From: Oscillospiraceae bacterium
Lineage (GTDB): Bacteria > Bacillota > Clostridia > Oscillospirales > Oscillospiraceae
Assembly (NCBI GenBank): GCA_902795045.1
Contig: CADBJU010000014.1
Span: 62,001 to 126,000, forward strand
Direction of reading: 5' to 3'
Length of the DNA stretch: 64,000 nucleotides
Shown: one piece after another, positions 22,619-30,253 of the stretch
Layout: the number at the start of each line of letters is the position of its first letter
Position numbering within the stretch: the first letter of the stretch is position 1
Notes under the pieces: generated by a model
Seen by the model: the letters and a program-made list of their open reading frames with translations, nothing else
What the model was told of the DNA's origin: nothing
Database searches by the model: none
Position numbers and translations under genes: made by a program

Positions 22619-24835
22619 ATGAAAAGGATCGCATTTTTCCAGGACAATCTGGATGTCGGCGGGATTCAGAAATCCATCATGAACCTGCTGATGAACTTCG
22701 ATTATGAGCATTACGAGGTCGATCTGTACCTCTCGGAGTCCAAGCGCTTCTGGGACGTGAGCTTCCCGCCTCAGCTTCATATCAAGTACCTCCGCCCCAT
22801 CCCGCGCATCTTCTCCTTCATGCCCTTCGACGCGGCAAGAAAGCTCATAAGCCTCGACTTTTCGGACGTGAAGGAGCCCTACGATGTCGCCATCGACTTT
22901 AACTCCTACCAGTTCTCCTGCGCCCTCGGGGCCCTGACCGTACCGGCAAAGCGCCGCGTGATGTGGATCCACAACAACGTGAGCGTGAAGCTTGAAAACG
23001 AGTGGAAGTACCGGGTCCTGTGGCACAATTTCAAGGATAAATTCAAATATTATGATGAGTTTGTGGGCGTGTCCAAGGGTGTGATCGGGCCGTTTCAGGA
23101 GTGCAGCGGCATGTACGACAAGCCTTTCACCGTCATCCAGAACACCATCGACACCGGGGAAATCTACCGGGGCGCCGCCGAGGAGACGGACTTTACCGTG
23201 GACCCGGATAAACTCAACCTCGTGGCCATCGGCAGGCTCTGTCACCAGAAGGGCTACGACATCATGCTCGAGCAGATGCAGCGGCTTGTGGAGCTGCGGC
23301 AGGACGTGCACCTTTACATCATCGGCGACGGGGACAAGCGCCTCATGCTCGAGTACCAGCGCGACAGCCTGGGCCTTACGGATTACGTGACCTTCCTCGG
23401 CCAGAAGAAAAACCCCTTCGTGTACATGGACAAGATGGACGCCTTTGTCTCCACCTCCCGCTACGAGGGGCAGCCGCTGAACATCATGGAGGCGCGGGCC
23501 CTGGGCCTGCCGCTCTACTGCACGAAAAACCTCGAAATCTACAGCGAGGGGCTGCAGGGCTATGAGGACATCGTCCCGGCCCTCGCCGCTGCAAAGAAGA
23601 CGGAGAAAAAGCGGGACGACCTGCACGAATACAACGCCGAGATCATCCGCCGCATCGGCCGCCTTGCCGACGAGCTGCCCGTCGATCCCAAAACGCGGAA
23701 AAAGCAGGTCAACATCATCGCCCTGCACCTCGGCACCGGGGGCGTGGAGAAGGCCATCATCAGCATGGCAAACCTCTTTGCCGAGCGCTATGACGTGCGC
23801 CTTTACAGCGTGTACAAGATGCCGGGCGGGCCGGTGATGCCGGTGGACGAGCGGGTGAGCGTGCGCTATCTTTTACGCGACGTGCCGAACCGCGACGAGT
23901 GGCACGCGGCCATCCGGCGGCGGGATGCAAAGGTCTTCTGGCGCGAGAGCAGGCGGGCCCTGCGCATCCTGACCGGCAAGCGACGAGCGGTGCGCAAGAT
24001 CATCCGCAACGTGACCGAGGGCGTGCTCATTACCACGCGGCACGAGGACAATCTGCCGCTTTCCAAATACGGGGCAAAGCAGGTCCTGAAAATCGGCCAG
24101 CTCCACCACGACCACAATTTTGAGAAGAAATACCTCCGGGGCTTCCGCTACGGCTACCGGAACCTCGATGTGCTGTGCCTGCTGACGCCCCAGCTTGTCG
24201 AAGAGGCGGCGCAGGTCATGAAGGGCTACAACAGCCACACAAGGCTTGTGTACATGCCGAACTTTTTAGAGCGCTATCCCGCCTCGGTCTCCTTTGAAAA
24301 CCGGGAGAAGACGGTGCTCGCCGTGGGGAGAGTGACGGCTGTCAAGCGCTTTGACCTGCTGGCGGAGCAGTTTGTCTCCCTGCACGAGCGCGCGCCGGAC
24401 TGGCGGCTGCGCATCCTCGGCGGCGGCGAAGATCTGGAGCGCATACGCCGCTATGTGGCGGAACACAATGCCGAAAGCTACATCGACCTGCCCGGCCAGA
24501 CGGACAACGCAGCCGTCCAGAGTGAGATGCTGCGTGCCTCGCTCTACGCCATGTCCTCCAGCTCCGAGGGCTTCCCCTTCGTCCTCCTGGAAGCCCAGAG
24601 CTGCGGCCTGCCGATCGTTGCCTACGATGTGCGTGTCGGCCCCGGCTTTCTGGTCAAGGACGGCGAGACCGGCCGCCTTGTCCCGGAGGGGGAGCGGGCG
24701 GAATTTGAAGACAGCCTCGTGTCGCTCATGGGCGACGAGGAGACGAGAAGGCGCATGGGGGAGAAGGCCGTCGAACACGCCGCTCTCTTTACGCGCGAGA
24801 AGATCGCGGAGAAATGGTTTACGGTGATCGGATGA
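22619..24835 (+). CDS. Double glycosyltransferase (two fused GT4 domains)
   Basis: 738 residues with two complete GT-B modules in tandem. Module 1 (about 1-360) opens RIAFFQDNLDVGGIQKSIMN and has VAIGRLCHQKGYDIMLEQM and the donor-site ExxxxxxxE in RYEGQPLNIMEARALGLPL. Module 2 (about 362-738) opens VNIIALHLGTGGVEKAIISM and has AVGRVTAVKRFDLLAEQFV and SSEGFPFVLLEAQSCGLPIV. Both Gly-rich acceptor loops and both donor Glu pairs are intact, so both halves may be active. Cytoplasmic enzyme for surface glycan assembly. The next gene overlaps by four bases. The exact sugars are unknown. Confidence 0.92.
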   Translation: MKRIAFFQDNLDVGGIQKSIMNLLMNFDYEHYEVDLYLSESKRFWDVSFPPQLHIKYLRPIPRIFSFMPFDAARKLISLDFSDVKEPYDVAIDFNSYQFSCALGALTVPAKRRVMWIHNNVSVKLENEWKYRVLWHNFKDKFKYYDEFVGVSKGVIGPFQECSGMYDKPFTVIQNTIDTGEIYRGAAEETDFTVDPDKLNLVAIGRLCHQKGYDIMLEQMQRLVELRQDVHLYIIGDGDKRLMLEYQRDSLGLTDYVTFLGQKKNPFVYMDKMDAFVSTSRYEGQPLNIMEARALGLPLYCTKNLEIYSEGLQGYEDIVPALAAAKKTEKKRDDLHEYNAEIIRRIGRLADELPVDPKTRKKQVNIIALHLGTGGVEKAIISMANLFAERYDVRLYSVYKMPGGPVMPVDERVSVRYLLRDVPNRDEWHAAIRRRDAKVFWRESRRALRILTGKRRAVRKIIRNVTEGVLITTRHEDNLPLSKYGAKQVLKIGQLHHDHNFEKKYLRGFRYGYRNLDVLCLLTPQLVEEAAQVMKGYNSHTRLVYMPNFLERYPASVSFENREKTVLAVGRVTAVKRFDLLAEQFVSLHERAPDWRLRILGGGEDLERIRRYVAEHNAESYIDLPGQTDNAAVQSEMLRASLYAMSSSSEGFPFVLLEAQSCGLPIVAYDVRVGPGFLVKDGETGRLVPEGERAEFEDSLVSLMGDEETRRRMGEKAVEHAALFTREKIAEKWFTVIG

Positions 24836-26325
24836 AGAAACAAAAGATTTCGAGAGCGCGCGCGGCGCTTTTCCTGCGCAATCACTGGCTGATGCTCCTG
24901 ATCGCCGCCCAGCCGCTGCTGGACATGCTGGCCTTCTGGACGCAAAAGCCCGACGGCGGCGCGACCGTCGCCGGGGCGATCAGGCTTCTGGTGATGGTGC
25001 TGCTGCCGGTCTGGCTGCTGTTTACGCTCAAGGACAAGAAGGACAGACGGAATTTCGCGCTTTTACTCGGCGCGGTGGGGCTTCTCTGCGCTCTGCATGT
25101 CTTAAATCTCTGCCGGGTGGGGATCGTGAGTATCAGCTATGAGATCTCCTACATGGCGAAGATCGCCCAGATGCCGGTGCTGGCCTTCTGCTTTGTCTAC
25201 GCCATCCGCGAAGCCCAGACCCGAAACCAGGTCTACTGGGGCCTCTTCTTCGCCGCCGGCATCACGGCCCTGGGCCTGGGCTTAAGCGTTCTGACCGGCA
25301 CCTCCAATGTGACCTACGGCGAGGGCCTCGGCGTGAGCGGCTGGGTCATCGACGACAACCGCACCGCAAACAGCACCATCCTCGTCGTGCTCTCGGCCTT
25401 CTCGGTGTTCTGCGCGGTCAAATCCGACAAGAAGGCCGTGAACATTTTAGTTCCGGTGCTCGCGGCGCTGGTGCTCTTCACCAACGGCACCATGACGTGC
25501 TATCTCTCGATCTTCCTCATTTTCCTCGGCTTTGCGATCTTCCTGCCGCTGGAGAAGCTGGTGCGCGGCGCGTCCTACAGCCGCCTTGCGGTGGGGGTGC
25601 TGGTGGCGGTCGCCGTTTTGGCGGCGGTCTGCTATCCGCTGACGCCGAAGGCCCGCGTGCGCCAAAGCCAGACGGACTTCATGGAAAAGACCCAGAGCGA
25701 GTTTGAGGCGGAGCTCTCTACCGCTCCCGATCAGGTCAGCCGCGAGGAGATCTTAAACGACCCCGAGATGCACAAGCGCTACGAGGACTTTTACTGGAAG
25801 TGCCTGTGGATCCTGTCGCCCGACATGTTCGAGCGCTATGACATCGACGAGATCATGGCAAAGTACGGCTTCACCGCCGATACCACGATCCTCCTCAACA
25901 CCCGCGCCCTCAAGCGGGCCTATGTCTCGCTCATGTGGGACCACAGCGACACGCTGACAAAGCTCTTCGGCATCGACATCTCCGCGGCCTGGCTCAACGG
26001 CGGGGTGGACCTTGAAAACGACTGGCCCGCCATTTTCTACTACTGCGGCTATGTGGGCTTTGCGGCCTACGTGTGCCTGATCGCGTACTTTGCCTTTCTG
26101 ATCGCGCGGCGGCTTTTGCAGGACCTTCGCAGCGCCTTCACGGCGGATAACTTCATCGTGCTGCTGTGCTTCGTGCTGCTCATCGGCATCGCCCAGTATT
26201 CGGGGGCGGTACTCAGAAGGCCGAACGTGTCGATCTACCTGTCGCTGATTCTGGGGCTGATCCATTATCAGACCTGCGTGTGCCCCGTGGGCCGCGTGTG
26301 CACCTGGAGAGGAGAGTGGCTATGA
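24832..26325 (+). CDS. O-antigen ligase/polymerase-like membrane protein
   Basis: 497 residues from the ATG at 24832 that overlaps the preceding stop. About eleven hydrophobic helices are interrupted by one large hydrophilic loop (about residues 270-385, VRQSQTDFMEKTQSEFEAEL to RALKRAYVSLMWDHSDTLTK), the layout of Wzy/WaaL/TuaE-type enzymes. Position between glycosyltransferases supports a role in polymerising or ligating a surface polysaccharide. Family membership is from topology and context, not from a unique motif. Confidence 0.75.
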   Translation: MKKQKISRARAALFLRNHWLMLLIAAQPLLDMLAFWTQKPDGGATVAGAIRLLVMVLLPVWLLFTLKDKKDRRNFALLLGAVGLLCALHVLNLCRVGIVSISYEISYMAKIAQMPVLAFCFVYAIREAQTRNQVYWGLFFAAGITALGLGLSVLTGTSNVTYGEGLGVSGWVIDDNRTANSTILVVLSAFSVFCAVKSDKKAVNILVPVLAALVLFTNGTMTCYLSIFLIFLGFAIFLPLEKLVRGASYSRLAVGVLVAVAVLAAVCYPLTPKARVRQSQTDFMEKTQSEFEAELSTAPDQVSREEILNDPEMHKRYEDFYWKCLWILSPDMFERYDIDEIMAKYGFTADTTILLNTRALKRAYVSLMWDHSDTLTKLFGIDISAAWLNGGVDLENDWPAIFYYCGYVGFAAYVCLIAYFAFLIARRLLQDLRSAFTADNFIVLLCFVLLIGIAQYSGAVLRRPNVSIYLSLILGLIHYQTCVCPVGRVCTWRGEWL

Positions 26326-27254
26326 AGCTGAGCATCATTGTCCCGGTATACAATGTGGAAAAGTACCTGGAAGAATGCGTGGATTCGCTTCTGAACCAGA
26401 CGCTTCAAGACCTCGAAATCTTCCTCGTGGACGACGGTTCGACCGATCGCTCGGGCGCCATCGCGGACCGCTATGCAAGCGAATACCCCGACAAAGTGCA
26501 CACCCTCCATCTAAATAACGGCGGGCAGGGGAGGGCCAGGAATGCCGCCCTGCCGATGGCCTCGGGGGACTATGTGGGCTTTGTGGACAGCGACGACTGG
26601 ATCGAGCGCGACATGTACGAAAAGCTGCTGGACCGGGCGGAGAAAACCGGGGCGGACGTGGTTGTCTGCGATTTCCTGGAGCACTACGCCGACGGGCGCG
26701 AGCAGACCCTCCCGGCCTGCCTGCAGGACCATCCCCTCAGCGCGGCGGGCTCGAGCTGCAACAAGATCTTTCGCCGCAGCCTGATCGGGGACCTGCGCTT
26801 TCCCGAGGGGCTGTGGTACGAGGATTTCTATTTTTCCGCCGTGATGCTCCTGCGCTCAAAGCGCACGGAGTTCATCCCCAAGCCCCTGTATGTCTACCGC
26901 CGCGGGCAGGAATCCACCATGCACAACAATAACGCCCGCAAGAATCTGGACATGCTGAAAATCATGGAGCTTATCGAGCGCGAGATCGGCGAGGATGCGC
27001 GGGAGGACTTCGACTTTCTGGTCATCAACCATGTCGTGCTCGACTCCATCAGCCGTCTTGCCAGACAGGACGCGCCGGACAAGGCGGAGGTGATCCGCGC
27101 CTTCCGCCGCTATGCCCATGAGAAGATCCCGCACCTGACGCGTTGCCCGAGCTTTCGCGCCGAGACGCAAAAGCGCAGGATCATCATGTTCTTAAACTAC
27201 CACGGCCTGGAGCAGGCGGCGCAGCTCATCCTGCGCGTGAAAAACCGCATATAG
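26322..27254 (+). CDS. GT2 family glycosyltransferase
   Basis: 310 residues. N-terminal GT-A domain: MKLSIIVPVYNVEKYLEECV, IFLVDDGSTDRSG, NNGGQGRARNAALPMASGDY, and the metal-binding DxD region VGFVDSDDWIERDM. EDFYF near residue 170 matches the catalytic-base region. The C-terminal part is specific to small clostridial GT2s. It starts inside the stop of the ligase gene (ATGA), third gene of the operon. Likely adds a sugar to the same surface polymer. Confidence 0.93.
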   Translation: MKLSIIVPVYNVEKYLEECVDSLLNQTLQDLEIFLVDDGSTDRSGAIADRYASEYPDKVHTLHLNNGGQGRARNAALPMASGDYVGFVDSDDWIERDMYEKLLDRAEKTGADVVVCDFLEHYADGREQTLPACLQDHPLSAAGSSCNKIFRRSLIGDLRFPEGLWYEDFYFSAVMLLRSKRTEFIPKPLYVYRRGQESTMHNNNARKNLDMLKIMELIEREIGEDAREDFDFLVINHVVLDSISRLARQDAPDKAEVIRAFRRYAHEKIPHLTRCPSFRAETQKRRIIMFLNYHGLEQAAQLILRVKNRI

Positions 27255-27260
27255 GAAAAA

Positions 27261-27412
27261 GGACGCGCTGCAAAATGCGCGTCATTGCGAGACCAGTTCT
27301 CAAACTGGTCGTGGCAATCCGTTTTCTCCTTCGTAAAAGAGACGGATTCCCACACCAGTGACATCGGTCACTGGTTCGGAATGACGGGGTTGCATATTGC
27401 AGCGCGTCTTTT
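27261..27412. repeat. Inverted-repeat element family B, copy 1, between convergent operons
   Basis: Outer arms GGACGCGCTGCAAAATGC and GCATATTGCAGCGCGTCTT are inverted repeats. The inner arms are GTCATTGCGAG...GGAATGAC with CCAGTTCTCAAACTGG and CCAGTGACATCGGTCACTGG hairpins. The outer arms lie between two convergent genes and may act as a terminator for both. Confidence 0.75.
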
Positions 27413-27417
27413 CCCGT

Positions 27418-28413
27418 TCAATATTGCTTCTGCTTTCTCAGGTCGTTGAGCTTCATGATGATGTGCACACATCCGCGCATCCGGTGCAGCAGCAGCCACG
27501 CGAGCAGCTTGTGCTTCCGGGAGCTGCGCCGGATATACGGATTGCTCCTGTAATCCGGGGCCTTTTGCAGGAAATCCCGCATCAGCTCCTCCTGAACGGG
27601 GCTGCGCCAGTCGGCGAGGTTTGCCCGCACCGAGCTTGTGAGAAATTCGTCGTGAAAGGCGAGGTATTTGAGCTCGTCCTTAAGCTCGTCAAAGCGCCCG
27701 CAGCCGCGGTAGAAATCCCACAGCGCGTCCACCGCCGGGATGATCTCGAGGTTTCGCATGGCCTTGCTCGTGCTGGTGACGGAGTCGCGGCGCTGCAGAT
27801 AGCGGTGATAAGCTTTCGGCACGTAGAGGATTTTGTCCGTAAACTGGTAGAGCTTCGGGATGGCGGCGAGGTCCTCAAACCACACGCGCACCGGAAAGCG
27901 CACCCCGGAGTCGAGAAACAGCGAGCGGCGGATGATCTTGTTCCACACGTCCGGCTGCTGCAAAAGAAGCTCGGGATGGGTGCGCAGGCTGAGCTGCCGG
28001 TCCTCCCCGCGAAAGCCGGGCATGTACTTGAGCTCTTTCCCGTCGGCGTTGACGGCGATGCTGTCAAAAATGCAGATGTCAAAGTCCTCTCTGAGGCAGG
28101 ACAAAATCCCCTCCATCCCGCCGGGGGCGAGGTAATCGTCGCTGTCGATAAAGTACAGAAACTCGCCCTTTGCCCGCTCAAGCCCCACGTTGCGGGCGTT
28201 GCCCTGGCCCATGTTTTCGGTGGTAATGACGCTGACGCGCTCGGGAAAGCGCGCGCGGTAACCCTCCGCAACGGCGAGCGATGCGTCGGTGGAGCCGTCG
28301 TTTACCAGGATGATCTCATAGGGGACGGAAGTCTCGATGAGCAGCGAGTCGAGACATTTCGGCAGATACCTTTCCACATTGTATACGGGGATCACGATGC
28401 TGAGCGTGCACAT
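27418..28413 (-). CDS. GT2 family glycosyltransferase (opposite strand)
   Basis: 331 residues. GT-A motifs TLSIVIPVYNVERYLPKCLD, ILVNDGSTDASLAV, NMGQGNARNVGLERAKGEFL and the DxD-type YFIDSDDYLAPGGM. The residue pair WFEDLAAI fits the catalytic region. It is convergent with the polysaccharide operon and has its own promoter, so it may be regulated separately while acting on the same polymer. GGAGG lies 8 bases before the ATG. Confidence 0.93.
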   Translation of the reverse strand: MCTLSIVIPVYNVERYLPKCLDSLLIETSVPYEIILVNDGSTDASLAVAEGYRARFPERVSVITTENMGQGNARNVGLERAKGEFLYFIDSDDYLAPGGMEGILSCLREDFDICIFDSIAVNADGKELKYMPGFRGEDRQLSLRTHPELLLQQPDVWNKIIRRSLFLDSGVRFPVRVWFEDLAAIPKLYQFTDKILYVPKAYHRYLQRRDSVTSTSKAMRNLEIIPAVDALWDFYRGCGRFDELKDELKYLAFHDEFLTSSVRANLADWRSPVQEELMRDFLQKAPDYRSNPYIRRSSRKHKLLAWLLLHRMRGCVHIIMKLNDLRKQKQY

Positions 28414-28448
28414 GGCGCGGCCCTCCTCGGCGGATATTTTCCGCGCCT

Positions 28449-28478
28449 ATCATACCATAGCCGGGCCGCCCAATGCAA
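28449..28478 (-). promoter_or_regulatory. Promoter of the minus-strand GT2 gene
   Basis: Minus strand TTGCAT (28473-28478), 18-base spacer, TATGAT (28449-28454). Confidence 0.55.
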
Positions 28479-28502
28479 GATGAGGCGGCATCACCTTCAA
28501 TC

Positions 28503-28637
28503 CTGTCATTGCGAGCCAGCGCCGCAGCGTTGGCGTGGCAATCCGCCCGCCGGAGGCACTTAATAACTCAGAAATCGAAGCTGGCCGCTGGGAGTACGGA
28601 TTGCCGCGCCAGTGTGAGCACTGGCTCGCAATGACAG
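28503..28637. repeat. Inverted-repeat element family B, copy 2
   Basis: Starts CTGTCATTGCGAGCCAG and ends CTGGCTCGCAATGACAG, a 17-bp inverted repeat. Inner GGCAATCCG and CGGATTGCC are also inverted. Lies between the divergent GT2 and GPx genes. Confidence 0.85.
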
Positions 28638-28725
28638 TCCGTGAGCTGGTACCTGCTGACTAAAGCCGATGGTTTCCGCTGCGTTTATTCTTTTTGCTTT
28701 TGCGAAAAAATATGCATAGACTCAC

Positions 28726-28754
28726 TTGACAAATCGGAATTGATTGCGTATAAT
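28726..28754 (+). promoter_or_regulatory. Perfect consensus promoter of the GPx gene
   Basis: TTGACA (28726-28731), 17-base spacer, TATAAT (28749-28754). Such a strong promoter fits a gene held down by a repressor. Confidence 0.88.
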
Positions 28755-28783
28755 CGATTACGTTAAATCAATTGAACACAATT
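28751..28783. promoter_or_regulatory. Candidate OhrR operators
   Basis: TAATCGATTA, a perfect palindrome, overlaps the -10 (28751-28760). AATTG-N4-CAATT lies at 28770-28783 around and past the start site. MarR/OhrR proteins bind AT-rich palindromes with ATTG/CAAT half sites. An OhrR-type gene lies just downstream, so repression of this promoter is likely. Confidence 0.55.
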
Positions 28784-28801
28784 AATTAAGGAGGCACACA
28801 C

Positions 28802-29344
28802 ATGAACGTTTATGATTTCACCGTTACCGCCCAGGACGGCAGCCAGGTCGCACTCAAGGACTATGCCGGCAAGGTCCTGCTCATCGTCAACACCGCCACC
28901 GCCTGCGGCTTCACGCCCCAGTACGGCCCCATGCAGGAAATCTATGACGAGTTCCACGACAAGGGCCTCGAGATCCTGGACTTCCCCTGCAACCAGTTCG
29001 GCAACCAGGCCCCCGGCGAGGATGAGGAGATCCACAGCTTCTGCCAGGGCCGCTTCGGCATCACCTTCCCGCAGTTTTCCAAGATCGACGTAAACGGCGA
29101 CGACGCCATCCCCCTCTACAAGTACCTCACCACCGCCACCACCTTCGAGGGCTTCGGCAAGAGCCCCATGGCGCTCATGATGGCGGGCGTTGCCAAGAAG
29201 ATGGACAAGGACTACAAGAATAACGGCAACATCAAGTGGAACTTCACCAAGTTCCTCATCGACCGCGAGGGCAACATCAAGGCCCGCTTTGAGCCCACCG
29301 CCGACATGAAGCTCGTGCGCGACAAGATCGCAGAATTGATCTAA
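28802..29344 (+). CDS. Glutathione peroxidase family (Cys-type) thiol peroxidase
   Basis: 180 residues. The peroxidatic residue is C35 in TATACGFTPQYG, where selenoenzymes have Sec. The catalytic Gln is in FPCNQFGNQAPG (Q69) with the second Cys C63, and WN of the tetrad lies in IKWNFTKFLID. Bacterial Cys-type GPx proteins reduce H2O2 and organic peroxides, normally with thioredoxin. An OhrR-type repressor gene follows 170 bases later and likely controls it. AAGGAGG precedes the ATG. Confidence 0.96.
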   Translation: MNVYDFTVTAQDGSQVALKDYAGKVLLIVNTATACGFTPQYGPMQEIYDEFHDKGLEILDFPCNQFGNQAPGEDEEIHSFCQGRFGITFPQFSKIDVNGDDAIPLYKYLTTATTFEGFGKSPMALMMAGVAKKMDKDYKNNGNIKWNFTKFLIDREGNIKARFEPTADMKLVRDKIAELI

Positions 29345-29346
29345 TT

Positions 29347-29490
29347 CAAATGCGAGCAATGCTCGCATTTGAGGACTCGTGCATATCGCCCTCGGCTTGC
29401 GGGGGACGCCTCGGTTGGTCGGCACGAGGGTTCGCTTTGCTCACCTAAGGTGTTTTTGCCGAGGCAAAGCCCCGTCAAAAACGTATTGAA
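29347..29490. repeat. Dispersed repeat family F, copy 1
   Basis: Opens with a perfect 11-bp hairpin CAAATGCGAGC-AAT-GCTCGCATTTG. Continues with GGCTTGCGGGGGACG, TTGGTCGGCACGAGGG, CACCTAAGGTGTTTTTGCCG and TCAAAAAC. The copy at 53543-53690 is the same sequence in the opposite orientation with matching blocks in the same order. The hairpin may end the GPx transcript. Confidence 0.8.
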
Positions 29491-29517
29491 ATTAAAAAAA
29501 GAAAAGGCATAACAACC

Positions 29518-29976
29518 ATGGAAACAGAAAACCGCACACAAGCCGATACCGCCCTGCTGCTCGACAGTCAGCTCTGCTTTCCGCTCTATGCCTGCGCGCG
29601 CGAGGTGGTCAAGCGCTACCGCCCCTTCCTGGACGACATCGGCCTGACCTACACCCAGTACATCGCCATGATGGTCCTGTGGGAGACGCCGTGCATCAGC
29701 TCCCGTCAGCTCGGGCGGCGGCTGTTCCTCGACTCCGGCACGCTCACGCCGGTACTCAAAAAGCTGGAGGCCATGGGCTATATCACCCGCAAACGCGACG
29801 AGAAGGACGAGCGAAACCTCCTGCTCACGCTGACCGAAGAGGGGAAGGCCCTCAAAACGCGCGCGGCAGTCATCCCGCAGCAGATGGCCTCCTGCATCGA
29901 GCTTGACCCGAAGGACGCCATCGAGCTCTATACCCTCCTGCACCGCCTGCTCGACACCATGCGCGAGGAGGAGTAA
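29518..29976 (+). CDS. OhrR-type MarR family redox repressor
   Basis: 152 residues. The N-terminus LLLDSQLCFPLYACAREVVK carries C20 at the place of the OhrR sensing cysteine, followed by the family phrase GLTYTQYIAMMVLWE with conserved Tyr. The winged helix is SSRQLGRRLFLDSGTLTPVL and the wing KRDEKDERNLLLTLTEEG. OhrR is oxidised by organic hydroperoxides and leaves its operator. The upstream gpx gene and its palindromic promoter make gpx the obvious target. A second nearby Cys (C26) could allow a disulfide. Confidence 0.92.
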   Translation: METENRTQADTALLLDSQLCFPLYACAREVVKRYRPFLDDIGLTYTQYIAMMVLWETPCISSRQLGRRLFLDSGTLTPVLKKLEAMGYITRKRDEKDERNLLLTLTEEGKALKTRAAVIPQQMASCIELDPKDAIELYTLLHRLLDTMREEE

Positions 29977-29989
29977 CGGCGCCTCCCAT

Positions 29990-30012
29990 GGCTCCCCCAA
30001 AGGGGGAGCCAA
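29990..30012. repeat. Solo hairpin of repeat family A
   Basis: GGCTCCCCCAAAGGGGGAGCC followed by AAG, the terminal hairpin of family A without the rest. It stands between the ohrR stop and its terminator. Confidence 0.7.
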
Positions 30013-30043
30013 GAATTGCGCATACACAATCAGCTCCCAAAGC

Positions 30044-30081
30044 CTGTCATTCTTTGCCTGCGCGAAGGATGACAGTTTTTT
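30044..30081 (+). terminator. Terminator of the ohrR gene
   Basis: 14-bp stem with two G-U pairs (CTGTCATTCTTTGC / GCGAAGGATGACAG), CTGC loop, then six T. Confidence 0.92.
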
Positions 30082-30149
30082 ATGCCAACTCCAAACTCTC
30101 CATATCTTCACTTTCCAATTTTCACTTTTCACTTTCAAAAAGATAGTGG

Positions 30150-30178
30150 TTGATTTTGTGCCGCAATCTCTATATAAT
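30150..30178 (+). promoter_or_regulatory. Promoter of the vanW-dut operon
   Basis: TTGATT (30150-30155), 17-base spacer, TATAAT (30173-30178). About 70 bases of leader. Confidence 0.8.
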
Positions 30179-30253
30179 ATACAAGATTGATAACAGCACC
30201 CGAACTCGGTGCCGGGCGGATCCCGTGCCCCGGCGACCGGGAAGGAGGAACCT

